Assembly: GCF_042646165.1 (NCBI RefSeq)
Contig: NZ_JBHRTC010000007.1
Reading direction: 5' to 3' (one strand)
DNA from: Microbaculum marinum
GTDB lineage: Bacteria > Pseudomonadota > Alphaproteobacteria > Rhizobiales > Tepidamorphaceae
DNA: 64,000 nt
Shown here: positions 37,324 through 46,250 of the stretch, one piece after another
Layout: each line of letters begins with the position of its first letter
Position numbering within the stretch: the first letter of the stretch is position 1
The notes under the pieces: model-generated
Told to the model about the DNA's origin: nothing
Database searches by the model: none
What the model saw: the letters and a program-made list of their open reading frames with translations, nothing else
Program-made: the position numbers and the translations under genes

Positions 37324-39023
37324 AGATGTCGCGGCGCCAGTACGCCGCCCTCTACGGCCCGACCACCGGCGACGTCTTCCGCCTCGGCGATACCTCGCTG
37401 CTGGCGGAGGTCGAGCACGACCACGCGCTGCCCGGCGAGGAACTGACCACCGGCGCGGGCAAGACGATGCGCGACGGCGAGGGCTTCTCCGTCGGCGGAA
37501 CCGACGCCTCCGGTGCGCTGGACATGATCGTCCAGAACGCGCTGATCCTCGATCCGGTCCTCGGCGTCGTGAAGGGCGACATCGGCGTGCGGCGGGGCCG
37601 CATCGTCGCCGTCGGCAAGGCCGGCAATCCCGACATCATGGACGGCGTCACGCCCGGCCTCGTCGCAGGGCCGAACACCACGATGATCCACGGCGACCAG
37701 ATGATCGTCACCCCCGGCGTCATCGAGGCGCACGCGCATTTCCTGTCGCCGCAGCAGGTCTGGCATGCGTTGGCCGGCGGCTGTACGACGATGATCGGCA
37801 TGTCGCCGGGCCCGCATTTCGACACGAGCTGCGCGGGACCGCACACGCTCGGCCGGCTGATCCAGGCCGCCGACGAGTATCCGATCAACTTCGGCTTCCT
37901 GGGGCGCGGCTGCTCGGATCCCGGCGCGGTCACCGAAAGCGTGGCGGGCGGGGCGCTCGGCGTGAAGATCCACGAGGACCTCGGCGCCTCGCCGGCGGTC
38001 ATCGACGGCTGCCTGCGGGCTGCCGATGCCGCGGATTTCTCGGTGCACATCCACACCGACACGATCAACGAGTTCGGCTATTGCGAAGACACGATGGACG
38101 CCGTCGCCGGACGCACCATCCACATGTACCACACGGAAGGAGCAGGCGGGGGCCACGCGCCGGACATTCTGGCGGTGAACGGCTGGTCGAACGTGATCCC
38201 GTCGTCGACCAACCCGACCAATCCGTTCACGCCGGCGGCGCTCGAGGAAGGCGTGCCGATGACGATGCTCGCCCACATGATGAGCTTCGAACTGCCGGAG
38301 GACGTGGCCTTCGCCGAGTGCCGGATCCGGCCGCAGACCATGGCGGCCGAGGACATGCTGCACGACATGGGCGCGATCTCGATCTTCGCGACCGATACGC
38401 AGGGCATGGGACGGCTGGCGGAGAACGCCACCAAGGCCTTCCAGCTCGCCTCCGTGATGAAGGATCGCGTGGGCCGCCTCGCGGAAGAGAAGACCAAGGG
38501 CGCCGACAACGAGCGCATCCTGCGCTATCTCGCCAAGCTGACGATCAATCCGGCGATCGGTGCGGGCATCGACAGCCATGTCGGCTCGATCGAGGCGGGC
38601 AAGCTCGCCGACCTCGTCGTCTGGCGGCGCGACCATTTCGCGGCGAAGCCTGAGATGGTGATCAAGGCCGGCGAGATTGTCTGGTCGAAGATGGGCGACG
38701 GCAACGGCAGCTTCATCGGCGCCGAGCCGCTGGTCCAGCGGCCGATGTGGGGGGCGTTGGGCACCGCCAAGCACAAGGTCGGGTTCACCTTCGCCAGCCG
38801 GCTGGCAATCGACAACGGCGTACAGGCGCGGCTCGGCGTGCAGAAGGAGATCCTGCCGATCCGCTCGGTCCGGGCGCTGTCCAAGGCCGACATGATCCGC
38901 AATGCCGCCACCCCGAAGATCGCAGTCGATCCGCAGAGCTTCGCGGTCACGGCCGACGGTGTCTCGATGGACTGTCCGCCCGTCACGAAAGTGCCGCTCG
39001 CCCGCAGCCATTTCCTGCGCTGA
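37320..39023 (+). CDS. ureC: Divergent urease catalytic subunit UreC
   Basis: This 567-residue subunit is of normal length. The metal site is intact: His138 and His140 (EAHAHF), carbamylated Lys216 and His218 (VKIHED), His245, His271 and Asp359 (ATDTQGMGR). His319 and Arg337, the equivalents of the catalytic His320 and Arg336 of Klebsiella, are also present. The mobile flap differs: Cys-His-His is Ala318-His319-Met320, and the Leu-Asp that follows is Met-Ser. CPQQ after the first histidines is SPQQ. The enzyme should still bind two nickel ions, but its substrate range or kinetics may differ from ordinary urease. Confidence 0.93.
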   Translation: MKMSRRQYAALYGPTTGDVFRLGDTSLLAEVEHDHALPGEELTTGAGKTMRDGEGFSVGGTDASGALDMIVQNALILDPVLGVVKGDIGVRRGRIVAVGKAGNPDIMDGVTPGLVAGPNTTMIHGDQMIVTPGVIEAHAHFLSPQQVWHALAGGCTTMIGMSPGPHFDTSCAGPHTLGRLIQAADEYPINFGFLGRGCSDPGAVTESVAGGALGVKIHEDLGASPAVIDGCLRAADAADFSVHIHTDTINEFGYCEDTMDAVAGRTIHMYHTEGAGGGHAPDILAVNGWSNVIPSSTNPTNPFTPAALEEGVPMTMLAHMMSFELPEDVAFAECRIRPQTMAAEDMLHDMGAISIFATDTQGMGRLAENATKAFQLASVMKDRVGRLAEEKTKGADNERILRYLAKLTINPAIGAGIDSHVGSIEAGKLADLVVWRRDHFAAKPEMVIKAGEIVWSKMGDGNGSFIGAEPLVQRPMWGALGTAKHKVGFTFASRLAIDNGVQARLGVQKEILPIRSVRALSKADMIRNAATPKIAVDPQSFAVTADGVSMDCPPVTKVPLARSHFLR

Positions 39024-39039
39024 GCCGGCGCGACCGTCG

Positions 39040-39888
39040 GTGAACCGCGTCGTCGACACACAGACCCTGCGGCCACTGTCTCCGCCGTGCGCGCTCGATC
39101 TCGCTGTGGACGTCGGCGCCGACGGACGCAGCCGTCTGCTGCGCAGGCGCGTCGCGTTCCCGTGGTCGATGGGCCGCGGGTTCGCGCCGGAGTGGCCCGG
39201 CGAGCCGATCCTCATCCTGCCGCAGGCCGCCGGCGCCGGCCTCCTGTCCGGTGACGACGTCGAGCAGCGCCTCGAAATTCGATCCGGCGCCGCCGCGCGG
39301 CTGGAAAGCGCCGGCGCAACGATGGTGCATCGCGGCGACCGCGGCGCGGCCCGGTCACAGTGGCGGTTCCGGCTTCGGGAGGAGGCAGCTCTCGTCGTTG
39401 CCGCGGAACCCCACGTCCTGGCGTCGGGCTGCCGGCTGGAACTGCGGACCGACATCGAGATCGAGGACGGCGCCAGCTTCATCGGCTTCGAGGGGATCTG
39501 TCACGCCGCCTCTCTGTCAGGATCCGAACCAGCCGGGGCGTGGTTTGCGGAGACACGCGTAAGGCGGTTCGATGGCCGCACCCTGTTCGTCGACCGGCAG
39601 GAAGCGAAAGCGGACGATGCCGGGAGAGTGAAGGCGCTGCCGGGCGCGCCCTCGGCGTTCGGCACCGTTCTGGTTCTCGGACCGGCCGCCGACCGCTGCG
39701 GCATTGCTCCCGGCGCCCTCGAGTTGCCCGGCGTCTACGCGGCCGCGGCGGTGCTTCGAGCCGAGGCGGGACTGGCGGTGCGGATAGCTGCGCAGACCGG
39801 CGGCGCCCTGCGAACTGCCGGCAGGCAGCTGGTCAGCCGGGCTGCGTCGGCGCTGGGGCCGGCCTGGAGCCGAACGGCAATACGGTGA
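39040..39888 (+). CDS. ureD: Urease accessory protein UreD (UreH)
   Basis: The 282-residue protein begins at a GTG (39040), 16 bp after ureC. UreD features are ILILPQAAGAGLLSGDDVEQRLEIRSGAAARLES and ATMVHRG, with FRLREEAALVVAAEPHVLASG further on. It is divergent: the usual GGLVGGD loop reads GAGLLSGDD. UreD forms the tunnel through which nickel reaches UreC. It ends the run of ten genes. A small bidirectional hairpin follows. Confidence 0.85.
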   Translation: MNRVVDTQTLRPLSPPCALDLAVDVGADGRSRLLRRRVAFPWSMGRGFAPEWPGEPILILPQAAGAGLLSGDDVEQRLEIRSGAAARLESAGATMVHRGDRGAARSQWRFRLREEAALVVAAEPHVLASGCRLELRTDIEIEDGASFIGFEGICHAASLSGSEPAGAWFAETRVRRFDGRTLFVDRQEAKADDAGRVKALPGAPSAFGTVLVLGPAADRCGIAPGALELPGVYAAAAVLRAEAGLAVRIAAQTGGALRTAGRQLVSRAASALGPAWSRTAIR

Positions 39889-39897
39889 CCGCGCCGT

Positions 39898-39912
39898 CGG
39901 TCCCCAGGACCG
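39898..39912. terminator. Short hairpin between convergent ureD and isochorismatase genes
   Basis: CGGTCC and GGACCG pair across a 3-base loop in the 45-bp gap between the two convergent genes. There is no T-run, so terminator function is only suggested by position. Confidence 0.3.
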
Positions 39913-39933
39913 CCAATCGCTCGAAACTGCCGG

Positions 39934-40644
39934 CTATTCGGCAGCGATGAGTTGAGCGGTGGATCGTTCGATCGTCTCCCAGACGCGGTCGGTCGACTGC
40001 AGGTCGGAGAAGATCGCTGCCATGTTGCTGAGCGTCGCGTTGTGCTCCCAGTCGGTATGGGTGGCGTTGCCGTCGGTGACGAAGATGACCTTGTAATTGA
40101 GCTGGTTCGCGTCGCGGGCCGTCGACTCGCAGCAGCAGTTGGTCAGGGTTCCGGTGATGATCAGCGTGTCGATGCCGGCCTCCTGAAGAATGTCGTGCAG
40201 GGGGCAGGTGCCGTGCACGAAGCCGCTGAACCTTGTCTTGTCGACCACCAGGTCGCCGTCGAGGACGTCCAGCCCCGGCCACAGGTCGTGGTCGTGCGAT
40301 CCCGGCGTGAAGGCTTCCTTCAGGACGCCCGAATGCTCGCCCGACAGGGTATCCTCGTACCAGGCCGGCCAGCCGAGGGGCTCGTTCGCATCGTAAGTGA
40401 AGCGCAGATAGACGACCCGGCCACCCGCCTCCCGCAGCGCGGCGCTGATGCGATTGACGTTGTCCACAATTTCGCGGGCGACCGGAACCTCGACCGGCGC
40501 GCCTTCGCGCATGAATCCATTCTGAAGGTCGACCACCACATGAGCCGTCCGGGACGGATCGATCCGGTCGAACAGGACATCACGGTCGCCGCGAAGCGCC
40601 CGCGAGCGGTCGCGGATTTCCTGTGGAATCTCAATCTTGTGCAT
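39934..40644 (-). CDS. Isochorismatase-family cysteine hydrolase
   Basis: The 236-residue protein has the isochorismatase-fold triad: Asp39 (VVVDLQNGF), Lys136 (VVDKTRFSGF) and Cys171 in LTNCCCESTARDA. Three consecutive cysteines occur at the nucleophile. Members cleave C-N bonds of small amides and carbamoyl compounds such as N-carbamoylsarcosine, ureidoacrylate, biuret or nicotinamide. Position next to amidases and urease suggests a related nitrogen substrate; I cannot name it. The ATG at 40644 begins the family sequence. It is convergent with ureD and divergent from the AmiC-like gene. Confidence 0.9.
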   Translation of the reverse strand: MHKIEIPQEIRDRSRALRGDRDVLFDRIDPSRTAHVVVDLQNGFMREGAPVEVPVAREIVDNVNRISAALREAGGRVVYLRFTYDANEPLGWPAWYEDTLSGEHSGVLKEAFTPGSHDHDLWPGLDVLDGDLVVDKTRFSGFVHGTCPLHDILQEAGIDTLIITGTLTNCCCESTARDANQLNYKVIFVTDGNATHTDWEHNATLSNMAAIFSDLQSTDRVWETIERSTAQLIAAE

Positions 40645-40753
40645 TGCTTGACCTCCGCCTCTTGCGAAGCGGTGCGGCACCGACCATCGCCAGCCCGGCG
40701 TCGAACTTCCACTCGGGCTGCGGCCTCCACACCCTGCTTCGCCGCCGATTGAT

Positions 40754-40776
40754 TTCAAAGTGGATAGTTGAACTAT
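40754..40776. promoter_or_regulatory. Candidate operator between isochorismatase and AmiC-like genes
   Basis: TTCAAAGT at 40754-40761 and AGTTGAA at 40766-40772 repeat the pattern found upstream of the amide/urea operon. They overlap a perfect 13-bp palindrome centred on G40770 (ATAGTT-G-AACTAT, 40764-40776). The site lies about 105 bp from both divergent start codons, a sensible place for a shared regulator. Confidence 0.5.
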
Positions 40777-40876
40777 GAATTATCACCTTGAAACATAGTG
40801 CGATGCAACAAATAATTGATGCGGTGCGGCAGACTTCGGGCGAAGTCGTGTCGGACGGCAACGGACCTGGTGGCAG

Positions 40877-41920
40877 ATGCGTATCGGATTGCTGCAGCCC
40901 TACTCCGGACCATGCGCAATCTGGCGTATCGGCGGGCAGGCGTGCGCGGCGCTGGGGGCCTGCGAGCCGGTGGCGGGCCGGGTCGAGGACGACACGCCGG
41001 TCGAACTCGTTCCTGCCGATTGCGGCTACACCCTGGAATCGGCCACTGAAGCCGCGCTCTACCTGCGGGACGTCGAAAACGTCGATCTGGTGGTCGGCAT
41101 GCAGCCCAGCCACCAGCGCAACGCCGTATCCCGCGCCCTCGGTGGCCAGGTGGCCTACATCTATACGCCGGAATACGAAGGCGGCTGGTGCGGCCCCGGG
41201 GCGATCCCGATCGGGGTCTCGGGCTGGGAAGTGCTCGGTCCCGGCGTGAACTGGCTGCACGAGAAGCGCAAGGTGCGTCGCTGGTTCTTCGTCGGTAACG
41301 ACTATCTGTGGCCCCGTGCGGCGCACGCGGCCGCGGTGGCGAGCATCCACGCTTCGGGCGCGCAGCTGGTCGGCACCTCCTTCCTGCCGTTCGGCACCCA
41401 GACCTACGACCGGCTGTTTCGAGAGATCAGGGCGTGCCGGGCCGACGGCGTCATCGTCGTGCTGTTGGGGGAGGAAAGCGTGCGTTTCCACCGCGCCTTC
41501 GGCGAGGTGGGACTGGCACGCAGGATCGCCCGGTTCTGCCTGGCCTGCGACGAGACGCTGCTGTGGGCGCTCGACGCCGGGGCTGCCCAGAACCTGTACG
41601 CCTGCCAACCCTATTTCTGGGGTGTGCCTTCGCCGGAGCGCGATTCGATGATCGACCGGTACAAGTCGGCGTTCGGCCCGGCCCAGCCGCCGGTCACCTC
41701 CTTGACGATCGGCATCTACGACGGGGTCCGTCTGGCCCGGGCGCTGGGGCGTGTCGCCGAGAGGCCGGACCGCGCCTCCATTGCCCGTCTGGTGCGCAAC
41801 GGTTTCGATCGGAATTCGGCGCTGCGGCTGCTCGGATTTCCCGCCCATGGCGCAGGGGGCTACCGCCTGACGCTCGCCGTCTCCGACGGCCACACCTTCC
41901 GGCCGCGTCTGATCGCCTAG
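40877..41920 (+). CDS. AmiC-like cytoplasmic amide-binding regulator
   Basis: The 347-residue protein has the type-I periplasmic-binding fold of the AmiC/UrtA group: MRIGLLQPYSGPCAIWR, YTPEYEGGWCGPGAIPIG, then WFFVGNDYLWPRAAHAAAV and CQPYFWGVPSPERDS. It starts directly with the first beta strand and has no signal peptide, so it should stay in the cytoplasm as a ligand sensor, like AmiC in Pseudomonas amidase control. No AmiR-type (ANTAR) antiterminator is encoded in the window. The ribosome site before ATG 40877 is weak. Confidence 0.82.
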   Translation: MRIGLLQPYSGPCAIWRIGGQACAALGACEPVAGRVEDDTPVELVPADCGYTLESATEAALYLRDVENVDLVVGMQPSHQRNAVSRALGGQVAYIYTPEYEGGWCGPGAIPIGVSGWEVLGPGVNWLHEKRKVRRWFFVGNDYLWPRAAHAAAVASIHASGAQLVGTSFLPFGTQTYDRLFREIRACRADGVIVVLLGEESVRFHRAFGEVGLARRIARFCLACDETLLWALDAGAAQNLYACQPYFWGVPSPERDSMIDRYKSAFGPAQPPVTSLTIGIYDGVRLARALGRVAERPDRASIARLVRNGFDRNSALRLLGFPAHGAGGYRLTLAVSDGHTFRPRLIA

Positions 41921-42059
41921 AAAATCCAGAATTATCCCGCCGTCGGCCCGCGACACCGCGTCCGCTTTGTCTTTGTTGAACCCGCCGCAATCGCATATTA
42001 CTTAATCGAATGATTTGATTCTCAACTGTGTCAGAAGAAACTATTCCCGGAGGCGACGC

Positions 42060-42488
42060 ATGTCTGGAGCGAGATCTGTGACGAAGTTCGATGAGAAGCT
42101 CGTGTGGATGCTGGCTCGCGCCAACAGGCGTCTCGAACACGAACTCGAGCGGGAGCTGAAGCCGCGAGGCGTTCCTCTCGAACAGTTCCGGGCCCTGGAA
42201 GCCCTGCACCAGCGGGGACCGATGCCGATGAGCGAACTGGCGGAGGCAGCCTTCGTGGAGCGTTCGACGATGACCAAGATCGTCGACCGGATGGTGGCGG
42301 CCGGCCACGTCTTCCGGGCTCCCGACGAGGAAGACCGCCGCCGGATCAATATCGTCCCGACCGACGAGGGCCTGGCGCTTCACGACAAGCTTTCGGCCAT
42401 TTCGGTCGACCTCGAGGAGCGGATCACCCGCATTCTCGACGAGCCGCGCACCCAGACCCTGCGCCGGCTGCTCGCCTCGCTCGCCTGA
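42060..42488 (+). CDS. MarR family transcriptional regulator
   Basis: This 142-residue winged-helix protein has the MarR recognition region MPMSELAEAAFVERSTMTKIV followed by the wing VFRAPDEEDRRRINIVPTDEG. Long N- and C-terminal helices would form the dimer. Its ATG has GGAGG eight bases upstream. It lies 139 bp downstream of the AmiC-like gene on the same strand and is the best local candidate to bind the inverted repeats at 28110 and 40754. MarR proteins usually lose DNA binding when they bind a small ligand. Confidence 0.92.
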   Translation: MSGARSVTKFDEKLVWMLARANRRLEHELERELKPRGVPLEQFRALEALHQRGPMPMSELAEAAFVERSTMTKIVDRMVAAGHVFRAPDEEDRRRINIVPTDEGLALHDKLSAISVDLEERITRILDEPRTQTLRRLLASLA

Positions 42489-42650
42489 CGACGGATCCCG
42501 ATGATAAAGACGCTGCATCGGCCGGTATGCGGGCGATCGACCACGCCCAGGCAATGTTGACCCGAATCGCGCATCCTCTTGCCGCGACGGGAGTTTTTCG
42601 TTCCTACTTCCAAAATCGGGCAGGGGATTGTAGGTTTGTATCCGTGGAAA

Positions 42651-42727
42651 CTCCCCGTAGCTCAGCAGGATAGAGCACAGGATTCCTAATCCTGGGGTCA
42701 GAGGTTCGAATCCTCTCGGGGAGGCCA
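42651..42727 (+). tRNA. tRNA-Arg (anticodon CCU)
   Basis: The full cloverleaf is present: acceptor CTCCCCG/CGGGGAG, D-stem GCTC/GAGC, anticodon stem CAGGA/TCCTG with loop TTCCTAA (anticodon CCT at 42685-42687), a 5-base variable loop, and T-stem AGAGG/CCTCT with loop TTCGAAT. The discriminator is G and CCA is encoded. It reads AGG codons, rare in such GC-rich genomes. It stands alone between the nitrogen block and conserved genes. Confidence 0.97.
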
Positions 42728-42926
42728 TCGATTCCCGCGCTGCCAGACATCGGGATCGCGCATCATTCCGGAGCGATGGGTATTTCAGGCCGGCGACCTG
42801 CCGCCGACATTTCCACGGCCGGACAGTCCGGCCATCCCGAACCGGGTGGAATGCTTGGCTTGCAGCAGTTCCGGACCCATATGGGCAATCGGACAGCCGA
42901 AACGACCGCCGGGGAAGGACAACAGG

Positions 42927-43739
42927 TTGCGCGGCACGATCGCACTGGCAACTCTGACACTTTCTGCCGGGGCGTTGGTGCCGCCGGCATGGGGCGAGGC
43001 CCTGGATTGCCCGCCCCAGCCGAACGAACGGGTACGGGTATCGGAGGTGATCGACGGGGACACGATTGCGCTGGAAGACGGCCGGATCGTGCGGCTTGTC
43101 GGGATACTGGCGCCAAAGGCGGAACTGTCCGGCGCCTCCGAGGAGGAGCGCCGGTTCGCGAAGGCAGCGCAGGAAGCTCTCGCCAGGGCGGTTCGAGGGT
43201 CGGATCTGGGACTGGCGACGAGCGGCGGCCGCCACGACCGCCACGGCCGGCTCCTCGCCCACGCGTTCATTGCCGGTGACCGGCACCGCTGGCTTCAAGG
43301 ACTGATGATCGATCAAGGACTTGCGCGGGCACACGCAGCTGTCGACAACTCCCGGTGCGTCAGGGTATTGCTGGACCGCGAAGCGGTGGCGCGGGCCGCC
43401 TCACGTGGCCTTTGGGCCGGCCCGCTCGGCCAGGTGCGCGCGGCGGAGGCGCCTGAGGAACTTGCCGAGGAGGTGGGCCGTTATGCAATCGTTGAAGGTC
43501 GGGTGATATCGGTCGGTGAGAGGCCGCAGAGGACCTACCTCAATTTCGGCACGTACTGGAGCGAGGATTTCACAGCGTTCGTGGATCGCCGCGATGTGCA
43601 GCGGTTCACGGACGAGGGATTCGTTCTCGGGGACCTCGAAGGACGCCGCGTGCGGGTGCGCGGCTGGGTCGGCGAGGACAGGGGACCTGTCATTCACATG
43701 AAGCGTCCGGAGCAGTTGGAGCTTGTCGGCGAAGAATAG
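42927..43739 (+). CDS. Exported thermonuclease-like (SNase/OB-fold) protein with altered active site
   Basis: I place the start at TTG 42927, preceded by GGGAAGGA, which gives a clean Sec signal (RGTIALATLTLSAGALVPPAWG) and a 270-residue product. An in-frame ATG at 42846 is the alternative. The SNase-like core (about 36-165) has VIDGDTIAL, VRLVGI and DRHGRLLAHAF. Compared with staphylococcal nuclease, Arg35 and Arg87 are kept (Arg56, Arg108), but Asp40 and catalytic Glu43 are replaced by Leu61 and Lys64. A second beta-rich region (185-268) resembles an OB-fold. It may bind rather than cut nucleic acid. It overlaps the peptidase gene by 17 bp. Confidence 0.82.
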   Translation: MRGTIALATLTLSAGALVPPAWGEALDCPPQPNERVRVSEVIDGDTIALEDGRIVRLVGILAPKAELSGASEEERRFAKAAQEALARAVRGSDLGLATSGGRHDRHGRLLAHAFIAGDRHRWLQGLMIDQGLARAHAAVDNSRCVRVLLDREAVARAASRGLWAGPLGQVRAAEAPEELAEEVGRYAIVEGRVISVGERPQRTYLNFGTYWSEDFTAFVDRRDVQRFTDEGFVLGDLEGRRVRVRGWVGEDRGPVIHMKRPEQLELVGEE

Positions 43740-45225
43740 CATTGTCGGGCGGGCACGGACCGCGGCCGGACTTCCGGTGCTCGGCCTCGCGCTGGCACTG
43801 GCCGTTGCCGGCTGCGCCAATGGCCGGCTCTCCGACGGAAGTCTGGTGGTTGCCACCCCCCAGGCGGCGCCGGCGAACGCGGGATTCGACCAGCGGGAGA
43901 TCAACCTCGGCCGCAGCGAGCACCCCAAGATCGTCAAGGCGTTCGGCGGAACCTACGCCGATCCGAAGCTGCAGAAATACCTCGACACGACGGTGGCGGC
44001 ATTGAGCCGGGCGTCCGACCGTCCCGACCTGTCGTACACGGTGACCGTGCTGAACTCTCCGACGATAAATGCCTTCTCGCTGCCCGGTGGCTATATCTAC
44101 GTGACGCGCGGCCTGCTGGCGCTGGCCAACGACAGCTCCGAGGTCGCAAACGTCCTGGCGCACGAGATGGCCCACATCACCTCGCGCCACGCCATCGCGC
44201 GCGAAGAGGAAGCCAATTCCGCGGCCGTGATGAGCCAGGTCGTCACCGACGTGATACAGGATCCGGAGGCCGGGCAGGCGGCGCTGGCGCTCACCAAGGG
44301 GCGCCTCGCCCAGTTCTCCCGCCAGCAGGAACTCGATGCCGACGTCATCGGCATCCGGATGGCGGCGAAGGCGGGATATGACCCCGAGGGATCCGTCGCA
44401 TTCCTGCGGGCGCTCGAACGGCAGACCGAACTTCACTCGAAAACGCTGAATCAGGTCTACGACGCCGGCCGGGTCGACATCTTCGCGAGCCACCCGGCGA
44501 CGCCGCAGCGGATCCTGGCCGCCGAGCGCGAGGCGATGCAGGTGGGCCGCAGCGCCGACATGCAGCGCGACCGGGACAGCTATTTCGCGGTGATCAACGG
44601 TCTTCCCTACGGCGACGACCCCAGAGAGGGCTTCGTGCAGGGACGCACCTTCGTGCATCCGGAACTGGGCATCACCTTCACGATGCCCGAGGGCTACGGC
44701 CTGGAAAACACGTCGCGGGCGGTCGTCGGCTTTTCGGAAGCCGGAGACATCATCCGCTTCGATGCGGTCGCCGTGCCGAGCACCGTATCGCTGTCGGACT
44801 ACCTGGCGGCGGACGCGGTGCGCGGCGGCCAGGTCACCGACATCCGGCCGATGACCGTTAACGGTCTGGCGGCCGCGACCGCAACCGTAGGGGGCGAGGG
44901 GTGGGACTTCAAGGTCGCCGCGATCCGAGGCGAGGGCAACCGCGTCTACCGGTTCATTCTTGCCTCGCGCGAACTCGATTTCGCCCGGGTCAACGAGCTG
45001 ATGAGCGCTGCCCAGAGCTTCCGCATCATTCCCAAGGAAGAGGCCCGGGCGGTGCGGCCGCAGCGCATCGACATCGTGACCGTGCAACCGGGCGAGACGG
45101 TGGAAACCCTGTCGGCGCGCATGGCCTTCGACAACCATCAGGTGGAAAGGTTCCGGGCCCTCAACGGTCTGACGGCCGGCGACCGGCTCAGCGCCGGTCA
45201 ACTGGTCAAGATCGTTATACGCTGA
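43723..45225 (+). CDS. M48-family metalloprotease lipoprotein with LysM-like C-terminus
   Basis: The 500-residue protein starts at TTG 43723. A lipobox LAVAG-Cys31 predicts a lipoprotein facing the periplasm. The zinc site is His147-Glu-Met-Ala-His151 with third ligand Glu203 (QQELDAD), as in BepA/Oma1-type M48 peptidases. The C-terminal part has a second domain (290-430) and a LysM-like repeat (VQPGETVETLSARMA, then FRALNGLTAGDRL), which suggests peptidoglycan contact. Role by family: quality control of outer-membrane proteins. It is translationally coupled to the SNase-like gene. Confidence 0.92.
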   Translation: MSAKNSIVGRARTAAGLPVLGLALALAVAGCANGRLSDGSLVVATPQAAPANAGFDQREINLGRSEHPKIVKAFGGTYADPKLQKYLDTTVAALSRASDRPDLSYTVTVLNSPTINAFSLPGGYIYVTRGLLALANDSSEVANVLAHEMAHITSRHAIAREEEANSAAVMSQVVTDVIQDPEAGQAALALTKGRLAQFSRQQELDADVIGIRMAAKAGYDPEGSVAFLRALERQTELHSKTLNQVYDAGRVDIFASHPATPQRILAAEREAMQVGRSADMQRDRDSYFAVINGLPYGDDPREGFVQGRTFVHPELGITFTMPEGYGLENTSRAVVGFSEAGDIIRFDAVAVPSTVSLSDYLAADAVRGGQVTDIRPMTVNGLAAATATVGGEGWDFKVAAIRGEGNRVYRFILASRELDFARVNELMSAAQSFRIIPKEEARAVRPQRIDIVTVQPGETVETLSARMAFDNHQVERFRALNGLTAGDRLSAGQLVKIVIR

Positions 45226-45305
45226 GCCGGTTCCGGGCGAAGAACCCGAAGGTTCACCTGTTCTGCCGGTTCGTGCCGATCGGGACGAAGCCAGGCCTAC
45301 TGCGC

Positions 45306-46169
<864 letters not shown>

Positions 46170-46250
46170 GGCATCAAACCGGCATTCACTCCTTGAGGCC
46201 GTTCAAGATAAGAACGGCCGACATGCGAGCACGGTTCACCAATCAAAGCA

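Noticed and set aside
40788..41249. Alternative frame at the start of the AmiC-like gene
   Set aside because: The sequence is Arg/Gly/Pro-rich without family resemblance, whereas the AmiC-like frame is continuous and recognisable.
27532..42727. Genomic island inserted at tRNA-Arg(CCU)
   Set aside because: The nitrogen block ends near the tRNA, but no integrase and no direct repeat of the tRNA 3' end was found at the other side. The base composition is also like the rest.
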